Of a DNA stretch of 64,000 bases, positions 18,701 to 29,259 are shown one piece after another (position 1 is the first letter of the stretch; every line of letters begins with the position of its first letter). The notes under the pieces are model-generated. The model saw nothing but the letters and a program-made list of their open reading frames with translations. It was not told the DNA's origin and did no database searches. Origin of the DNA: Bifidobacterium breve (GTDB lineage: Bacteria; Actinomycetota; Acidimicrobiia; Acidimicrobiales; Ilumatobacteraceae); contig CAMAWR010000002.1 of assembly GCA_945862045.1 (NCBI GenBank), positions 52,676-116,675 on the forward strand. The letters run 5' to 3'. The position numbers and the translations under genes are program-made.

Positions 18701-20349
18701 GTTTCGTACACCATTTCTTCGTCGAGTTCGCCCACGCGGGTGCCATCCGGTAGGAACACGCCGAACATTCCGCGATCAGGAATCGTGCCGCCGTTGGTCA
18801 CCGCCAACCGTTGTGCCCCGTCGCGAGCCCGCAACGTGTCGGCAATGCGGTCCCACACGATGCGCGGACGCAGATCGCGGAACTCTTCGCTCGGGTAACG
18901 ACCGGCCAGCAGATCGAGCACATTATTGCGTACTTCGTCGGACAATTCAGAAAAGTTGGCACAGCGACGAATCATGGCGGTGAGCGACGCGACGGTGCAG
19001 TCAGGATGCATGGCCACGTGAGCAACGATGTGTTGTGCGAGCACATCGAGTGGGTTGCGCAAATACCGTGTCGATTCGATCTCCGCTTCGAGCATGCGCC
19101 GCACGACGACTGCCACCTCCAGCAGGTCGTGCCGATGTTTCGGGAATATCTTGCCTTTGCTCGCCTCGCCGACGGAATGCCCGGCTCGACCGACACGCTG
19201 CAGACCACGACTCACCGCCCCGGGGGACTCGACCTGAATCACCAGGTCGACAGCCCCCATGTCGATGCCCAATTCGAGACTGCTCGTGGCCACGATGGCG
19301 CGCAACTCACCACGCTTGAGTTGGTCTTCGATCACGATTCGTTGCTCGCGGGCCAGCGAGCCATGATGCGCCTTGACGAAGTTCTCGTCGCCAAGGCCCA
19401 GCTCAACGGCAAGTTCGTTGAGTTGTGCCGCCAGCCGCTCAGCCCCACGACGCGCATTACAGAAAATGATGGTGCTGCGATGCTGCTGCACCAATTCCAG
19501 GATCTTCGGGGTGATGCTGGGCCAAATGCTGGTGCGTCGCTCGACGGCCGCCGACGTTGCCGGCCCGCTGCGCAATTCGCTGGTGAACTTGCCGATCGAG
19601 CCCATGTCTTCGATTGGTACGACCACCTCGATTTCCATCGGCTTGCGTGCCCCTGCATCGACGATGGCCACGCTGCGTGGCTTGCTGTCGCGGTACCCGC
19701 CGAGGAACCGCGCGACTTCTTCGAGCGGGCGTTGGGTGGCCGACAACCCGATGCGTTGTGGCGCACGGACTGTGAGTTCCTCGAGGCGTTCGAGTGACAA
19801 TGCCAAATGTGCACCACGCTTCGTCGCGGCAATGGCATGAATTTCGTCGATGATGACGGTGTCAATATTTACCAGTGTCGATCGGGCCGACGAGGTGAGC
19901 ATGAGGTACAAACTTTCAGGCGTGGTAATCAGCACGTCTGGTGGGTTGCGCAGCATGCGTTGTCGATCACGCTGGCTGGTGTCGCCGGTGCGCATGGCCA
20001 CCTGAGGTTCACGAAAGGTCTGGCCCAACCGCTCGGCGGCATGACGGATTCCGACGATTGGCGCCCGCAAGTTTTTCTCAACATCAAAGGCCAGCGCACG
20101 GAGTGGCGACACGTACAACACGCGGGTGGTCGACACCTCATCGATATCCCGCGACACCAGACGGTCGATGGCGACAAGAAATGCCGCAAGCGTCTTACCA
20201 CTACCCGTCGGTGCCGAGATGAGCGTGTGCTCACCACCGAGGATGTGCACGAACCCTGCGGCTTGCGCTGGAGTCGCCGCGGGAAACGACGCGGTGAACC
20301 ACGCACGAACTGCCGGGGAAAATCGGTCGATAATCGTGTCCGTGGCCAC
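15784..20349 (-). CDS. lhr: Lhr-like large superfamily 2 helicase
   Basis: 1521 residues from the GTG at 20349. Earlier in-frame codons overlap the divergent regulator start. The helicase core has SAPTGSGKTLAA (motif I, about 45-56), VIIDEIHAIAATKRG (DEIH box), GLSATQRP (motif III) and QRVGRAGHSVG (motif VI). A Lhr winged-helix and beta-barrel core follows, with a long C-terminal extension (about residues 880-1521) characteristic of actinobacterial Lhr (mycobacterial Lhr is about 1500 residues). Lhr is an ATP-dependent 3'-5' ssDNA translocase that unwinds RNA-DNA hybrids and is induced by DNA damage in mycobacteria. Confidence 0.93.
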   Translation of the reverse strand: MATDTIIDRFSPAVRAWFTASFPAATPAQAAGFVHILGGEHTLISAPTGSGKTLAAFLVAIDRLVSRDIDEVSTTRVLYVSPLRALAFDVEKNLRAPIVGIRHAAERLGQTFREPQVAMRTGDTSQRDRQRMLRNPPDVLITTPESLYLMLTSSARSTLVNIDTVIIDEIHAIAATKRGAHLALSLERLEELTVRAPQRIGLSATQRPLEEVARFLGGYRDSKPRSVAIVDAGARKPMEIEVVVPIEDMGSIGKFTSELRSGPATSAAVERRTSIWPSITPKILELVQQHRSTIIFCNARRGAERLAAQLNELAVELGLGDENFVKAHHGSLAREQRIVIEDQLKRGELRAIVATSSLELGIDMGAVDLVIQVESPGAVSRGLQRVGRAGHSVGEASKGKIFPKHRHDLLEVAVVVRRMLEAEIESTRYLRNPLDVLAQHIVAHVAMHPDCTVASLTAMIRRCANFSELSDEVRNNVLDLLAGRYPSEEFRDLRPRIVWDRIADTLRARDGAQRLAVTNGGTIPDRGMFGVFLPDGTRVGELDEEMVYETRPGETFVLGASTWRIEDVSFDRVIVNPAPGEPGKMPFWHGDRLGRPLDLGRAVGEFLRTIREEQSGPDQSQAEQTLITRHCLDPLAAKNLLMYINEQVEATGTLPDDRTIVVERFRDEIGDWRICIHSPFGTPVHAPWAIALERRLLERLGIPVETMWGDDGIVLRLPEAIDRLPIEELLIDPDEITDVLVAAVPQTSLFAARFRECAARALLLPRRRPDQRTPLWQQRQRAADLLTVAAKYPTFPILLETSRECLQDVFDVPALRDVLSRLRSRAIRLVSVDTPKASPFAQSLLFNWIAAYMYEGDAPLAERRAAALALDRDLLNDLLGSEELRELLDGEVLADIELELQHLVEERYAKNLDEVHDVLRRAGDLTLDEISLRCNFNPSAAIAELVAKRRAIDLVVGGERRYVAAEDAARFRDALGCALPLGLPQAFTEPVEAPLVELVARYARTHAPFVTRDVALRMGVSMERIAVALTQLETTHRVVRGEFRPFGTEREWCDTEVLRLVRRRSLAKLRKEVEPVDQQTFARFLAEWHGVTAPTYGPEALVETLTVLAGSALVASTLETDILPMRVRGYRPTLLDNLCTSGEVVWVGAGSLGGNDGRIRLFFADQLAAFLPALEHGEAPTGKMHDQIRAALAERGACFWGQLRIAVPNGTDTELLSALWDLVWAGEVTNDSLTALRAVLYGARSGKSARALPAAGSARRQAARLVRPRHVRGASAGRVGPPAGQGRWSLIAQLVDKPATTTEALHALAMQLLERHGVLTREAVLAENVRGGFSGVYGVLKALEDRGAVRRGYFVDGLGAAQFAVPGAVDRLRACKDVNIVSDHGIHDGHQGPVEDAGVIVLAATDPAQPYGATLDWPATTGRPMRSAGALTLLLRGEVLAWYDLRSRHLVTFASSLAPHHSVAMVEALGSLVKDGRAKVIEVRKINGVGFDDMSPETMSLVALLEQHRFIRGYRGLVLRD

Positions 20350-20395
20350 CGCCGAAGAGTACCTACTCGGTGTGCCGATAGGTACGCTGAGCGCC

Positions 20396-21064
20396 ATGCC
20401 TGTTGCTGGTGAACATCACCCAGCATTCGAGGAATATTGCGAGTGCATTTTCGAGATGCGCGAGGACAAGGCTGAAGTCATTCAAGCCCGCCTCGCTGAG
20501 CGGCTGGCGGTATCGCGGTCCTCGGTCTCGGAAATGGTGAAACGAATGGAACTCGCCGACCTCATTGAGGTTGACTCAACTCAACTCCAGCTCACGCCAC
20601 GGGGCGAGGAATTGGCGACACGCATCGTGCGTCGGCATCGATTAGCCGAGCGGTTTTTGACTGACATCATCGGTTTGCCATGGGCGCGCGCCCACCACGA
20701 GGCCTGCAAATGGGAACACGTCATCAGCGCCGACGTCGAGGCAGGTCTCGTACGACTGCTCGGCAACCCGTCGACCTGCCCCCACGGCAATCCAATTCCT
20801 GGTACACCGGCAACCAATGTCGCCGTGACCCCCCTCACCAAGGTTGCCGTTGGTACCCGTTTCACGGTGGTTCGCATCCCCGAGGAAATCGAAGAACGTG
20901 ACGGGGCCCTCGACCAACTGGAGTCGCTGCGAATCATCCCTGGTCGGGCATGCACGCTGGTTGAGCGTGACAACGGTGCTGCGCAACTTATCGTGCACGA
21001 TGACTCAGATCGCACCGTCACACTCGATCCGTTCGTGAGCGCTCGCCTGCTCGTCACGCTGTAG
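20396..21064 (+). CDS. DtxR/IdeR/MntR-family metal-dependent regulator
   Basis: 222 residues from the ATG at 20396. The N-terminal winged helix has LAERLAVSRSSVSEMVKRME (about 33-52). The dimerisation and metal-binding domain contains RRHRLAERFLTDIIGLPW and HHEACKWEHVIS, with the His, Glu and Cys residues expected as metal ligands. A C-terminal FeoA/SH3-like domain occupies about 150-222. Family members bind Fe(II) or Mn(II) and repress uptake genes. The hmuTUV haem system and the Fur gene elsewhere in the window make iron a likely signal. It diverges from lhr over 46 bp and precedes a lipoprotein gene by 6 bp. Confidence 0.9.
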   Translation: MPVAGEHHPAFEEYCECIFEMREDKAEVIQARLAERLAVSRSSVSEMVKRMELADLIEVDSTQLQLTPRGEELATRIVRRHRLAERFLTDIIGLPWARAHHEACKWEHVISADVEAGLVRLLGNPSTCPHGNPIPGTPATNVAVTPLTKVAVGTRFTVVRIPEEIEERDGALDQLESLRIIPGRACTLVERDNGAAQLIVHDDSDRTVTLDPFVSARLLVTL

Positions 21065-21070
21065 ACGAAT

Positions 21071-21523
21071 ATGATCCTGCAACGCCTCACACACATTTCC
21101 GGTATTTGTCTCTGCGCGGCGGCGTTGACCATTGGATGTGCCACGGAAGTGGTCGAGCTTGACAGCCCGACTGCATCAACCAATGTGCAGAGCCAGGATG
21201 AACCTGTCTACGAAGTGCCAGCCAATGCAACGCTCGGTGAACTTGCCGTAATTTTGCGCGATGAAATGGGGGCATTGAGCGAAGCGACGTTCAATGCTGA
21301 TCGCAATGCTGCGCGGACACATCTGGCAGCCGTGAATACCGTGTGGTCACTGATGGAACCACTCGTGGTTACCGAATACCGCGAACTTGCCGATCAACTC
21401 ACCTACGACCTGCGACGCATTGTCGAATTGGCACGTAGCGCCGTCGACCGCAACCGTCCGGCTGATGCTGACAAAGCAAACTTGTTCCTGCGATTGGCAC
21501 TCGACTCACTTGGTGTCAAGTAG
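21071..21523 (+). CDS. Putative lipoprotein, unknown function
   Basis: 150 residues. A signal peptide ends in a lipobox ALTIGC with Cys23 as lipidation site. The mature part has a short Ser/Thr/Gln-rich linker and a helical domain (about 52-150) with heptad-like spacing. It may pair with a metal transporter or sense envelope state, but I recognise no family. The gene follows the DtxR-like regulator by 6 bp, so it is probably co-transcribed with it, which hints at a metal-related role. Confidence 0.72.
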   Translation: MILQRLTHISGICLCAAALTIGCATEVVELDSPTASTNVQSQDEPVYEVPANATLGELAVILRDEMGALSEATFNADRNAARTHLAAVNTVWSLMEPLVVTEYRELADQLTYDLRRIVELARSAVDRNRPADADKANLFLRLALDSLGVK

Positions 21524-21561
21524 CCGCACAGCATTGGTGGGTGCCCCGCGCATTGGTGAGG

Positions 21562-23676
21562 TCAGTCGCGCAGCTCAACCGGTAATTCGCGGGAGTGTGC
21601 CACGACCAGTCGCTGGGTCGAGCGCGTGAGTGCGACATACAACCCACGCGGCCCCGAATCTGACGATTCATAAATGTCCAGTGGCTCGACCACGATCACG
21701 CCGTCCATTTCCAATCCCTTCACCAAACTCACCGGAACCAAGGTGAGCGTCGCTTCCAGCGCACTCGCCCCGGCGCGCCCGTAGGTGAGCCCCGACGAAT
21801 CGAGTGCTGCCGCAAGCTCATCAAAAATATTGTCGGCACACACGATGCCCACGCGACCATCCGCCAACAGCGAAACGAGTGTCCGTGCCTCGTTGGCAAC
21901 CACTTCGAACAACCGGTCGCGCGTGGTGCCCAAGATGAGCGGCTCGGCATCGCCCTCGCGTACGGCGGTGGGCGGGGTTTGTTGTGGCGCCGCGGTCGGC
22001 AGCAGGCGGGCGGCAAACTCCATGATTTGGCGCGGAATTCGGTAGCCCACCGACAACTCCGCCACTGCTGCGTCGCGATTTTTCGGCAAGAGTGCCAGCA
22101 CGTCGCTCCAATCAGACGGTGCAAACGGCCCCGTTGCCTGGGCAATGTCGCCAACGACCGTCATCGCACCGTTGAGTGAACGGCGTCCGACCATCCGCAG
22201 CTGCATCGGTGTGAGATCCTGCACCTCATCCACCACGATGTGACCGTACGTTTCGATTTCGTCGGCCTCTTCGATGATGCCACCCTTGCGCGGCTTGGGC
22301 CCGAGGAGATGTCGCGCTTCGTCGAGCAAGGCGACGTCGGCATCACTGAAGGTTGCTCCGTCGAGAGTTTCGGCGCGCGGCCGGTAAAGCGAAATAATTT
22401 CGGCATCGGTCAGAATGCCCTGTCCTGCAACTTTGAGGAGTGCTTTTGATCCGAAAAGGTCGCGCAGCAACTCTGCTGCCGAGAGTGACGGCCACACTCG
22501 AAAAATCAAGGCACGAAACTCGGGGATTTCACGCAGGCGGGTACGTGCCGTGGAGAGCGTGTACTCCTCCTCGCGCATCATCGACATTGACATCGCCACG
22601 AGCTCACCTTCAACGGCACGACACATCTCGTTGTGCCGGCGCGTGCGCCGTTGGGCTTCTTTCACGACGCGTGCCGTATCGCTCGGCTGCAGCCGCAAGA
22701 ATCCACCGCCGTAGGGCAATTCAAATGGTTCCTTCAGTGGTCGTTGTCGTGCCCGAATTGCTCGTTGCAATACGTCGACCATCCGCAGGTCACCTTTGAC
22801 GCGGCGCGCCAATGGCGAGTCGACGGCGCCGTAACGAACATCCCTCACCAAATCTGCAAGCACCGCTTCGCGCACTCCCGACTCGCCCAGTGATGGCAGC
22901 ACCCGTTCGATGTACCGCAAGAACACCCGGTTCGGGCCGATTACCAACACACCTTGGTCGGCCAACGGGAATCGATACGTGTACAACAAATACGCCGCAC
23001 GGTGCAGCGCGACCACCGTCTTGCCGGTGCCTGGGCCACCTTGCACGACGAGCACGCCCTTGTTCGGTGCACGAATGATGACGTCTTGTTCGGCCTGAAT
23101 CGTCGCGACGATGTCGCCGAGTTGTCCACTGCGCCCTTTGCGCAATGCTGCCAGCAGTGTGCTCTGCCCGCGCAACTGCGGTGCGTCAAGACCGTCGTCA
23201 CGACCGATGCCGAGGTGATGTGCGCCGAACAGTTCGTCTTCGATTGCCACGATTCGGCGACTTTCCATCATGAAGTGCCGGCGGCGCACCAACTGCATCG
23301 TCTCGCGACCGGTCGCCCGGTAAAAGGGTTCAGCAACTGGGGCCCGCCAGTCGATGATCAATTGGTTGCTGTCCCGATCGGCGACGGCCAGCCGACCAAT
23401 GTGGAAAGCCTCCGGGGCGCCGCCGGCGTCAGGTGTGCGATCAATGCGACCGAAGACGAGTGCGGCATCCCCGATATCGAGGCCATTGAGCATCTGCACC
23501 AATTTTTCGTCGAAATAATTGCGCTCAAACCGCTCTTGGTGGGTGCCGCCGCGCTGGCCTGCGGTGAGGTTGCGATAGGCCAGGGCCCGGGTGCGCACGT
23601 CAACCAACGCCGCATAGGCACGATCAACATGTGCCTGCTCGTCGGGAAGGTCCGGATGTTTGGGCTGTTCGCTCAT
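21562..23676 (-). CDS. HelD-like superfamily 1 ATPase/helicase (RNA polymerase-associated type)
   Basis: 704 residues. The N-terminal arm (about 1-70) begins with a long helix. Walker A is VVQGGPGTGKTVVALHR near 215, split from the later motifs by an insertion, as in HelD. Walker B is HIVVDEVQDLTPMQ, and motif VI includes YVALTRSTQRLVV. Actinobacterial class II HelD proteins bind RNA polymerase in its channels, recycle stalled complexes and, in mycobacteria and Streptomyces, give tolerance to rifampicin. The alternative is a general UvrD-like helicase, less likely given the N-terminal arm and domain order. Confidence 0.85.
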   Translation of the reverse strand: MSEQPKHPDLPDEQAHVDRAYAALVDVRTRALAYRNLTAGQRGGTHQERFERNYFDEKLVQMLNGLDIGDAALVFGRIDRTPDAGGAPEAFHIGRLAVADRDSNQLIIDWRAPVAEPFYRATGRETMQLVRRRHFMMESRRIVAIEDELFGAHHLGIGRDDGLDAPQLRGQSTLLAALRKGRSGQLGDIVATIQAEQDVIIRAPNKGVLVVQGGPGTGKTVVALHRAAYLLYTYRFPLADQGVLVIGPNRVFLRYIERVLPSLGESGVREAVLADLVRDVRYGAVDSPLARRVKGDLRMVDVLQRAIRARQRPLKEPFELPYGGGFLRLQPSDTARVVKEAQRRTRRHNEMCRAVEGELVAMSMSMMREEEYTLSTARTRLREIPEFRALIFRVWPSLSAAELLRDLFGSKALLKVAGQGILTDAEIISLYRPRAETLDGATFSDADVALLDEARHLLGPKPRKGGIIEEADEIETYGHIVVDEVQDLTPMQLRMVGRRSLNGAMTVVGDIAQATGPFAPSDWSDVLALLPKNRDAAVAELSVGYRIPRQIMEFAARLLPTAAPQQTPPTAVREGDAEPLILGTTRDRLFEVVANEARTLVSLLADGRVGIVCADNIFDELAAALDSSGLTYGRAGASALEATLTLVPVSLVKGLEMDGVIVVEPLDIYESSDSGPRGLYVALTRSTQRLVVAHSRELPVELRD

Positions 23677-23818
23677 TTTGGGCTTTTTGAACTCTACCGA
23701 GAGAAAAACGACGCACGATTACGCAGCGCAGGGCACACATCTGGCAAAGTCATCTTTGGTTCCAAGTCATTACCGAAGCGTGCCGAGAAATACGACCACG
23801 ACAGACAAGGAGCCTCCG

Positions 23819-24484
23819 ATGCCATATCGCGCCCGAATGGGCATGTCTATATTCACTACCGCGTTATTCACTACCGCGTTATTCACTACCGCGTTCATCA
23901 TCGCAGTGCTCATCACAGGGTGTGCCCCACCCACCGAACTTGCTTTTGACGATGCTGCTGCGATCAATCGCGTTGCCGAAGCCACAACGACGACCGGGCC
24001 CGACCCACTCATCGACGAGGTCGACGAGATCGCTGCGGTCGGCAACACCCTGCCGGATGCGATCGAAAAATCGTTCGCCACGTTGATCACTGGCTGGGCC
24101 AACTGCTTCCATCGGCCTGGGCGCTGCGACGCTGCCCTCATCACTGCCCCCAATTCACCCGAGCGGGCACGGCTCGCTGCTTCGGTCGCCTACTACGCCG
24201 CCGAACAGATGCGCACCAAACCCGACGAGGGTCGCCTCGAGTGGGGAATTGAATCAATTTCCTTCACATCGGAAGATCGGGCACGACTCATCACCTGTGA
24301 ATACGACACACGGATCTTCTTTGATGCCAGCATGGCCGATACCGAACTCGGTGACATCATTTTTGATTCCACCATCTGGACGAGACGTGTCGAGTGGACA
24401 CTTGCCAGCGGCGACAACTCGTGGCAACTCTGGTCACGGCGCATCGATCGTCGCTCGCCTGCCGTTCGGTTCTGCACACCATGA
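23819..24484 (+). CDS. Putative lipoprotein with a repeated signal-peptide core
   Basis: 221 residues from the ATG at 23819, preceded by AAGGAG about 10 bases upstream. The signal peptide consists of three FTTAL-like pentads (residues 12-26) encoded by three perfect 15-bp repeats, followed by LITGC with Cys35 as lipidation site. The mature domain has about 185 residues, two of its cysteines in CFHRPGRC, and a C-terminal beta-rich part (VEWTLASGDNSWQLWSRR). No family recognised. The last codons overlap the next secreted-protein gene (ATGA), so the two form a pair. Confidence 0.75.
   Translation: MPYRARMGMSIFTTALFTTALFTTAFIIAVLITGCAPPTELAFDDAAAINRVAEATTTTGPDPLIDEVDEIAAVGNTLPDAIEKSFATLITGWANCFHRPGRCDAALITAPNSPERARLAASVAYYAAEQMRTKPDEGRLEWGIESISFTSEDRARLITCEYDTRIFFDASMADTELGDIIFDSTIWTRRVEWTLASGDNSWQLWSRRIDRRSPAVRFCTP
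23850..23894 (+). repeat. Three perfect tandem copies of a 15-bp unit in a signal peptide
   Basis: Unit TATTCACTACCGCGT at 23850-23864, 23865-23879 and 23880-23894, with no mismatches. It is in frame and encodes FTTAL repeats in the hydrophobic core of a lipoprotein signal peptide. A gain or loss of one unit changes the core by five residues without a frameshift. Confidence 0.97.
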
Positions 24485-25299
24485 TGATGACGAATACGTC
24501 CACGTGCTGGCGCAAGGTGTTGGGCATCTGCGTCGTTGCAATCATCGTGTTGACGCCGAACATGTCGGCGCCGTCGGTGCACGCCGGCGAGGCAGGAGTC
24601 GACGGTGACCACATCTATGCCGGTATCGCCTACGACTCCGATGGCTCGTTCGATCGATGCGAATGGGTGCTACCAGAGACAACGTACCGACTGGGCGTTC
24701 GTGCTGGTCTCACCACGCGTGCGTGGAATGGCATCACCTGGACGCTGTACGACTGTGAGCGAGATGGCACGTCGCGTTTGGTGTGGCTGCCCGACATCTC
24801 GACCGAGACTGCTGCTGCGTCGACGCGAGAAGTGATGCGTGAGCGTGTTCCGATGTTCGACCACAATTTTTCGCCTCCACCACATCGTGGTGTGGTCAAA
24901 ACACCCACCTGGTTCTGGGTACAACCGCTTCTTTGGCGACCCGTGTCGGTGACTGCGCGGGTGCCCACACCGCGGGGCATCATCACCATGACCACCACCG
25001 CCACCCCCGAGTCATTGGAGTTCCATCCAGGGGATGGCAGTGCCGAAATTGCCGAATGCGACGGCCCAGGTTTGCCGTGGTCGTCACTGCTGCCCCGGTT
25101 CGTCGAGTCGGAGTGTGTCTATGAATACCCCATCCCGTCATCGGTACGCAGTGGTGGTGTCTTTCGTGCCCGGCTCGACGTGGTCTGGTCGGTGGCATGG
25201 CGCACCAACCTTGGCGCCAATGGTCGGCTCCCCGATCTGCGCCTCGGCACGCCGTATGGATTGCGCGTGCGCGAGCTGCAGGCGGTGGTTACCCGCTGA
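24481..25299 (+). CDS. Secreted protein of unknown function
   Basis: 272 residues from the first of three consecutive ATG codons (24481, 24484, 24487); the choice does not affect the product much. A signal peptide with core VLGICVVAIIVLTP ends near SVHA (about residue 36). The mature protein is beta-rich with several tryptophans and cysteines and motifs such as VTARVPTPRGIITMTTTATP. I recognise no family. It is coupled to the preceding lipoprotein by a 4-bp overlap, so the two may form an envelope complex. Confidence 0.7.
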   Translation: MMMTNTSTCWRKVLGICVVAIIVLTPNMSAPSVHAGEAGVDGDHIYAGIAYDSDGSFDRCEWVLPETTYRLGVRAGLTTRAWNGITWTLYDCERDGTSRLVWLPDISTETAAASTREVMRERVPMFDHNFSPPPHRGVVKTPTWFWVQPLLWRPVSVTARVPTPRGIITMTTTATPESLEFHPGDGSAEIAECDGPGLPWSSLLPRFVESECVYEYPIPSSVRSGGVFRARLDVVWSVAWRTNLGANGRLPDLRLGTPYGLRVRELQAVVTR

Positions 25300-25403
25300 G
25301 CATAAAAGATGGCAAGGGGCTAGGAAAAACGCGTCAGCGTCGGTAGTCTGCAGGTACGACACGTAATTCGATGTGTCAATAGCAAACAAGGAAATGAGCA
25401 GTT

Positions 25404-25607
25404 ATGGCAACAGGTACCGTGAAATTCTTCAATGATGAAAAGGGTTTCGGATTCATCTCTCGCGATGGCGACTCAGATGTTTTCGTGCACTTCTCGAACA
25501 TCGAGGGTTCCGGGCGTCGTACTCTCCTCGCCGGCCAGCAAGTCGAGTTTGAACTCGGCGAAGGTCGCAAGGGTGTCGAAGCCAACAACGTCAAAGTCAT
25601 CAGCTGA
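25404..25607 (+). CDS. cspA: Cold-shock domain protein (CspA family)
   Basis: 67 residues, the normal length for a single cold-shock domain. RNP1 is KGFGFIS and RNP2 is VFVHFS, both intact, so it should bind single-stranded RNA or DNA as an RNA chaperone. A putative ribosome site AAGGA lies about 11 bases before the ATG. The 104-bp upstream gap (25300-25403) could carry a structured cold-shock leader; I see only a weak hairpin (GACAC/GTGTC) there. A terminator-like hairpin follows the stop. Confidence 0.95.
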   Translation: MATGTVKFFNDEKGFGFISRDGDSDVFVHFSNIEGSGRRTLLAGQQVEFELGEGRKGVEANNVKVIS

Positions 25608-25611
25608 CCCC

Positions 25612-25628
25612 ACGGGGTTCCACCCCGT
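25612..25628 (+). terminator. GC hairpin after the cold-shock gene
   Basis: ACGGGG (25612-25617) pairs with CCCCGT (25623-25628) around a 5-nt loop, starting four bases after the cspA stop codon. No T-tract follows, so termination efficiency is uncertain; it may protect the mRNA 3' end instead. Confidence 0.4.
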
Positions 25629-25661
25629 CCGTGTCAAAGTGATGCAACAAGATAACCATCC

Positions 25662-27758
<2,097 letters not shown>

Positions 27759-27859
27759 TACATTCTCCTTTTTCGGTGATGTGTTGAGAGGTGCAGGGAC
27801 GACGCTGGCCCGACAAGAGCAAAGGTAAATCATCGAGGTTTCTTGGCTGTGTGAAATAT

Positions 27860-27875
27860 GTTTCCAGAATGTTTT
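27860..27875 (-). promoter_or_regulatory. GlnR-box-like element between amtB and the aminotransferase gene
   Basis: On the minus strand, AAAAC, six bases, then GAAAC, about 102-117 bases upstream of amtB. The actinobacterial GlnR consensus is roughly gTnAC-n6-GaAAc; the second half-site matches fully and the first partly. The gap (27759-27915) must contain promoters for both divergent units. This is a weak visual match. Confidence 0.25.
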
Positions 27876-27915
27876 CTTTTCGCCCCCTGACAGAAAGTCA
27901 AAGTAGTATCGCGGT

Positions 27916-29259
27916 ATGGCAGACGCAAAGACCAAGGCGTACCTCGACGACCGCAAGCACGTGTTCCACTCATGGTCGGCCCAGGCCTTGATCGACCCTG
28001 TGGATGTGGTCAAAACGCAGGGTTCGCACTTCTGGGATGCAAACGGCAAAAAGTTCCTCGACTTCTCCAGCCAGCTGGTGAATGTCAACATCGGTCATCA
28101 ACACCCCAAGCTCGTAAAAGCCATCCAGGAATACGCGGCGCAGATGTGCACGATTGCCCCGTTTCATGCCAACGAGATGCGTTCTGAGGCTGCACGATTG
28201 ATCGCCGAGGTGGCCCCGGGTGATTTGGACATGGTGTTTTTTACCAACGGTGGTGCTGAGGCTGCCGAAAACTCGGTGCGTCTCGCCAAGTTGCACACCG
28301 GTCGCCAAAAAATTCTCACGATGTACCGCTCGTACCATGGCTCGACCTCTGGTGCGATCGCACTCACCGGTGACCCCCGTCGTTGGCCGAATGAAACGGG
28401 TGCCTCTGGCGCCGTAAAGTTCTGGGGCCCGTACCCGTACCGCTCCGCATTCCACTCATCGAGTGAAAAAGAAGAGTGTGAGCGCGCACTGCAACATCTC
28501 GAAGATGTGTTGATGGTCGAGGGCCCGCACACCGTTGCCATGATCGGCCTCGAGACCGTCGTCGGCACCAACGGCATTTTGGTTCCACCCGACGGCTATC
28601 TGCAAGGGGTACGCGACTTGTGCACCAAGTACGGCATCGTCATGATGTGCGACGAAGTGATGGCCGGTTTCGGTCGTTGTGGCGAGTGGTTCGCGGTCAA
28701 TAAATGGGGGGTCACACCAGACCTCATTTGTTTCGCCAAGGGTGTCAATTCGGGTTACGTGCCGCTCGGTGGCGTGGTCATCAGCCAAACAATCGCCGAT
28801 ACCTTCAAAGAACGCGTGTACCCAGGTGGTCTCACCTACATGGGTCACCCACTCGCGTGTGCAGCAGCCGTTGCCTCGATCAACATCTTCAAGGAAGAAA
28901 AAGTACTCGAGCATGTGCGCCGCATGGCCGAACACGTCATCGCACCCGAACTTGACCGCCTGAAAGACAAGCACCCATCGGTCGGCGACGTGCGTGGTGT
29001 CGGCATGTTCTGGGCCATCGAACTCGTGCGCAACCGCGAAACACGTGAGCCGTACGTGCCATTCAATGCCTCGGGGGCCGATGCCAAGCCGATGGCCGAA
29101 GTCGTCGCATTCTGCAAGCAGCAAGGCTTGTGGCCTTTTACACACTTCAACCGCATTCACGTGGTACCGCCGTGCACCACGAGCGAAGCCGACATTCGTG
29201 AGGGTCTCGCCATCATCGACGAGGCTCTGAATATTGCCGACAAGCACTACACGGGGTGA
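27916..29259 (+). CDS. Class III PLP aminotransferase, probable beta-alanine (or omega-amino acid) transaminase
   Basis: 447 residues. The PLP lysine is Lys275 in FAKGVNSGYVPLGG, the pyridine-nitrogen Asp is Asp246 in MMCDEV, and the phosphate cup includes TNGGAEAAENS. Family members use omega-amino donors such as beta-alanine, taurine or GABA with pyruvate or oxoglutarate. The adjacent pyrimidine-degradation genes release beta-alanine, which makes malonate-semialdehyde formation the best guess; taurine transamination is the alternative. It is divergent from amtB and overlaps the next gene by 4 bp (GTGA). Confidence 0.82.
   Translation: MADAKTKAYLDDRKHVFHSWSAQALIDPVDVVKTQGSHFWDANGKKFLDFSSQLVNVNIGHQHPKLVKAIQEYAAQMCTIAPFHANEMRSEAARLIAEVAPGDLDMVFFTNGGAEAAENSVRLAKLHTGRQKILTMYRSYHGSTSGAIALTGDPRRWPNETGASGAVKFWGPYPYRSAFHSSSEKEECERALQHLEDVLMVEGPHTVAMIGLETVVGTNGILVPPDGYLQGVRDLCTKYGIVMMCDEVMAGFGRCGEWFAVNKWGVTPDLICFAKGVNSGYVPLGGVVISQTIADTFKERVYPGGLTYMGHPLACAAAVASINIFKEEKVLEHVRRMAEHVIAPELDRLKDKHPSVGDVRGVGMFWAIELVRNRETREPYVPFNASGADAKPMAEVVAFCKQQGLWPFTHFNRIHVVPPCTTSEADIREGLAIIDEALNIADKHYTG

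Noticed and set aside
18811..19797. 328-residue open frame antisense to lhr
   Set aside because: Low-complexity, His/Arg/Gln-rich shadow of the helicase core, with no ribosome site or family resemblance.
21524..21561. Twice-occurring GCATTGGTG between two convergent genes
   Set aside because: Nine bases, no dyad, no flanking structure; likely chance.
25300..25403. Possible riboswitch or cold-shock leader before cspA
   Set aside because: Only a 5-bp stem is visible; no known leader motif can be supported by eye.
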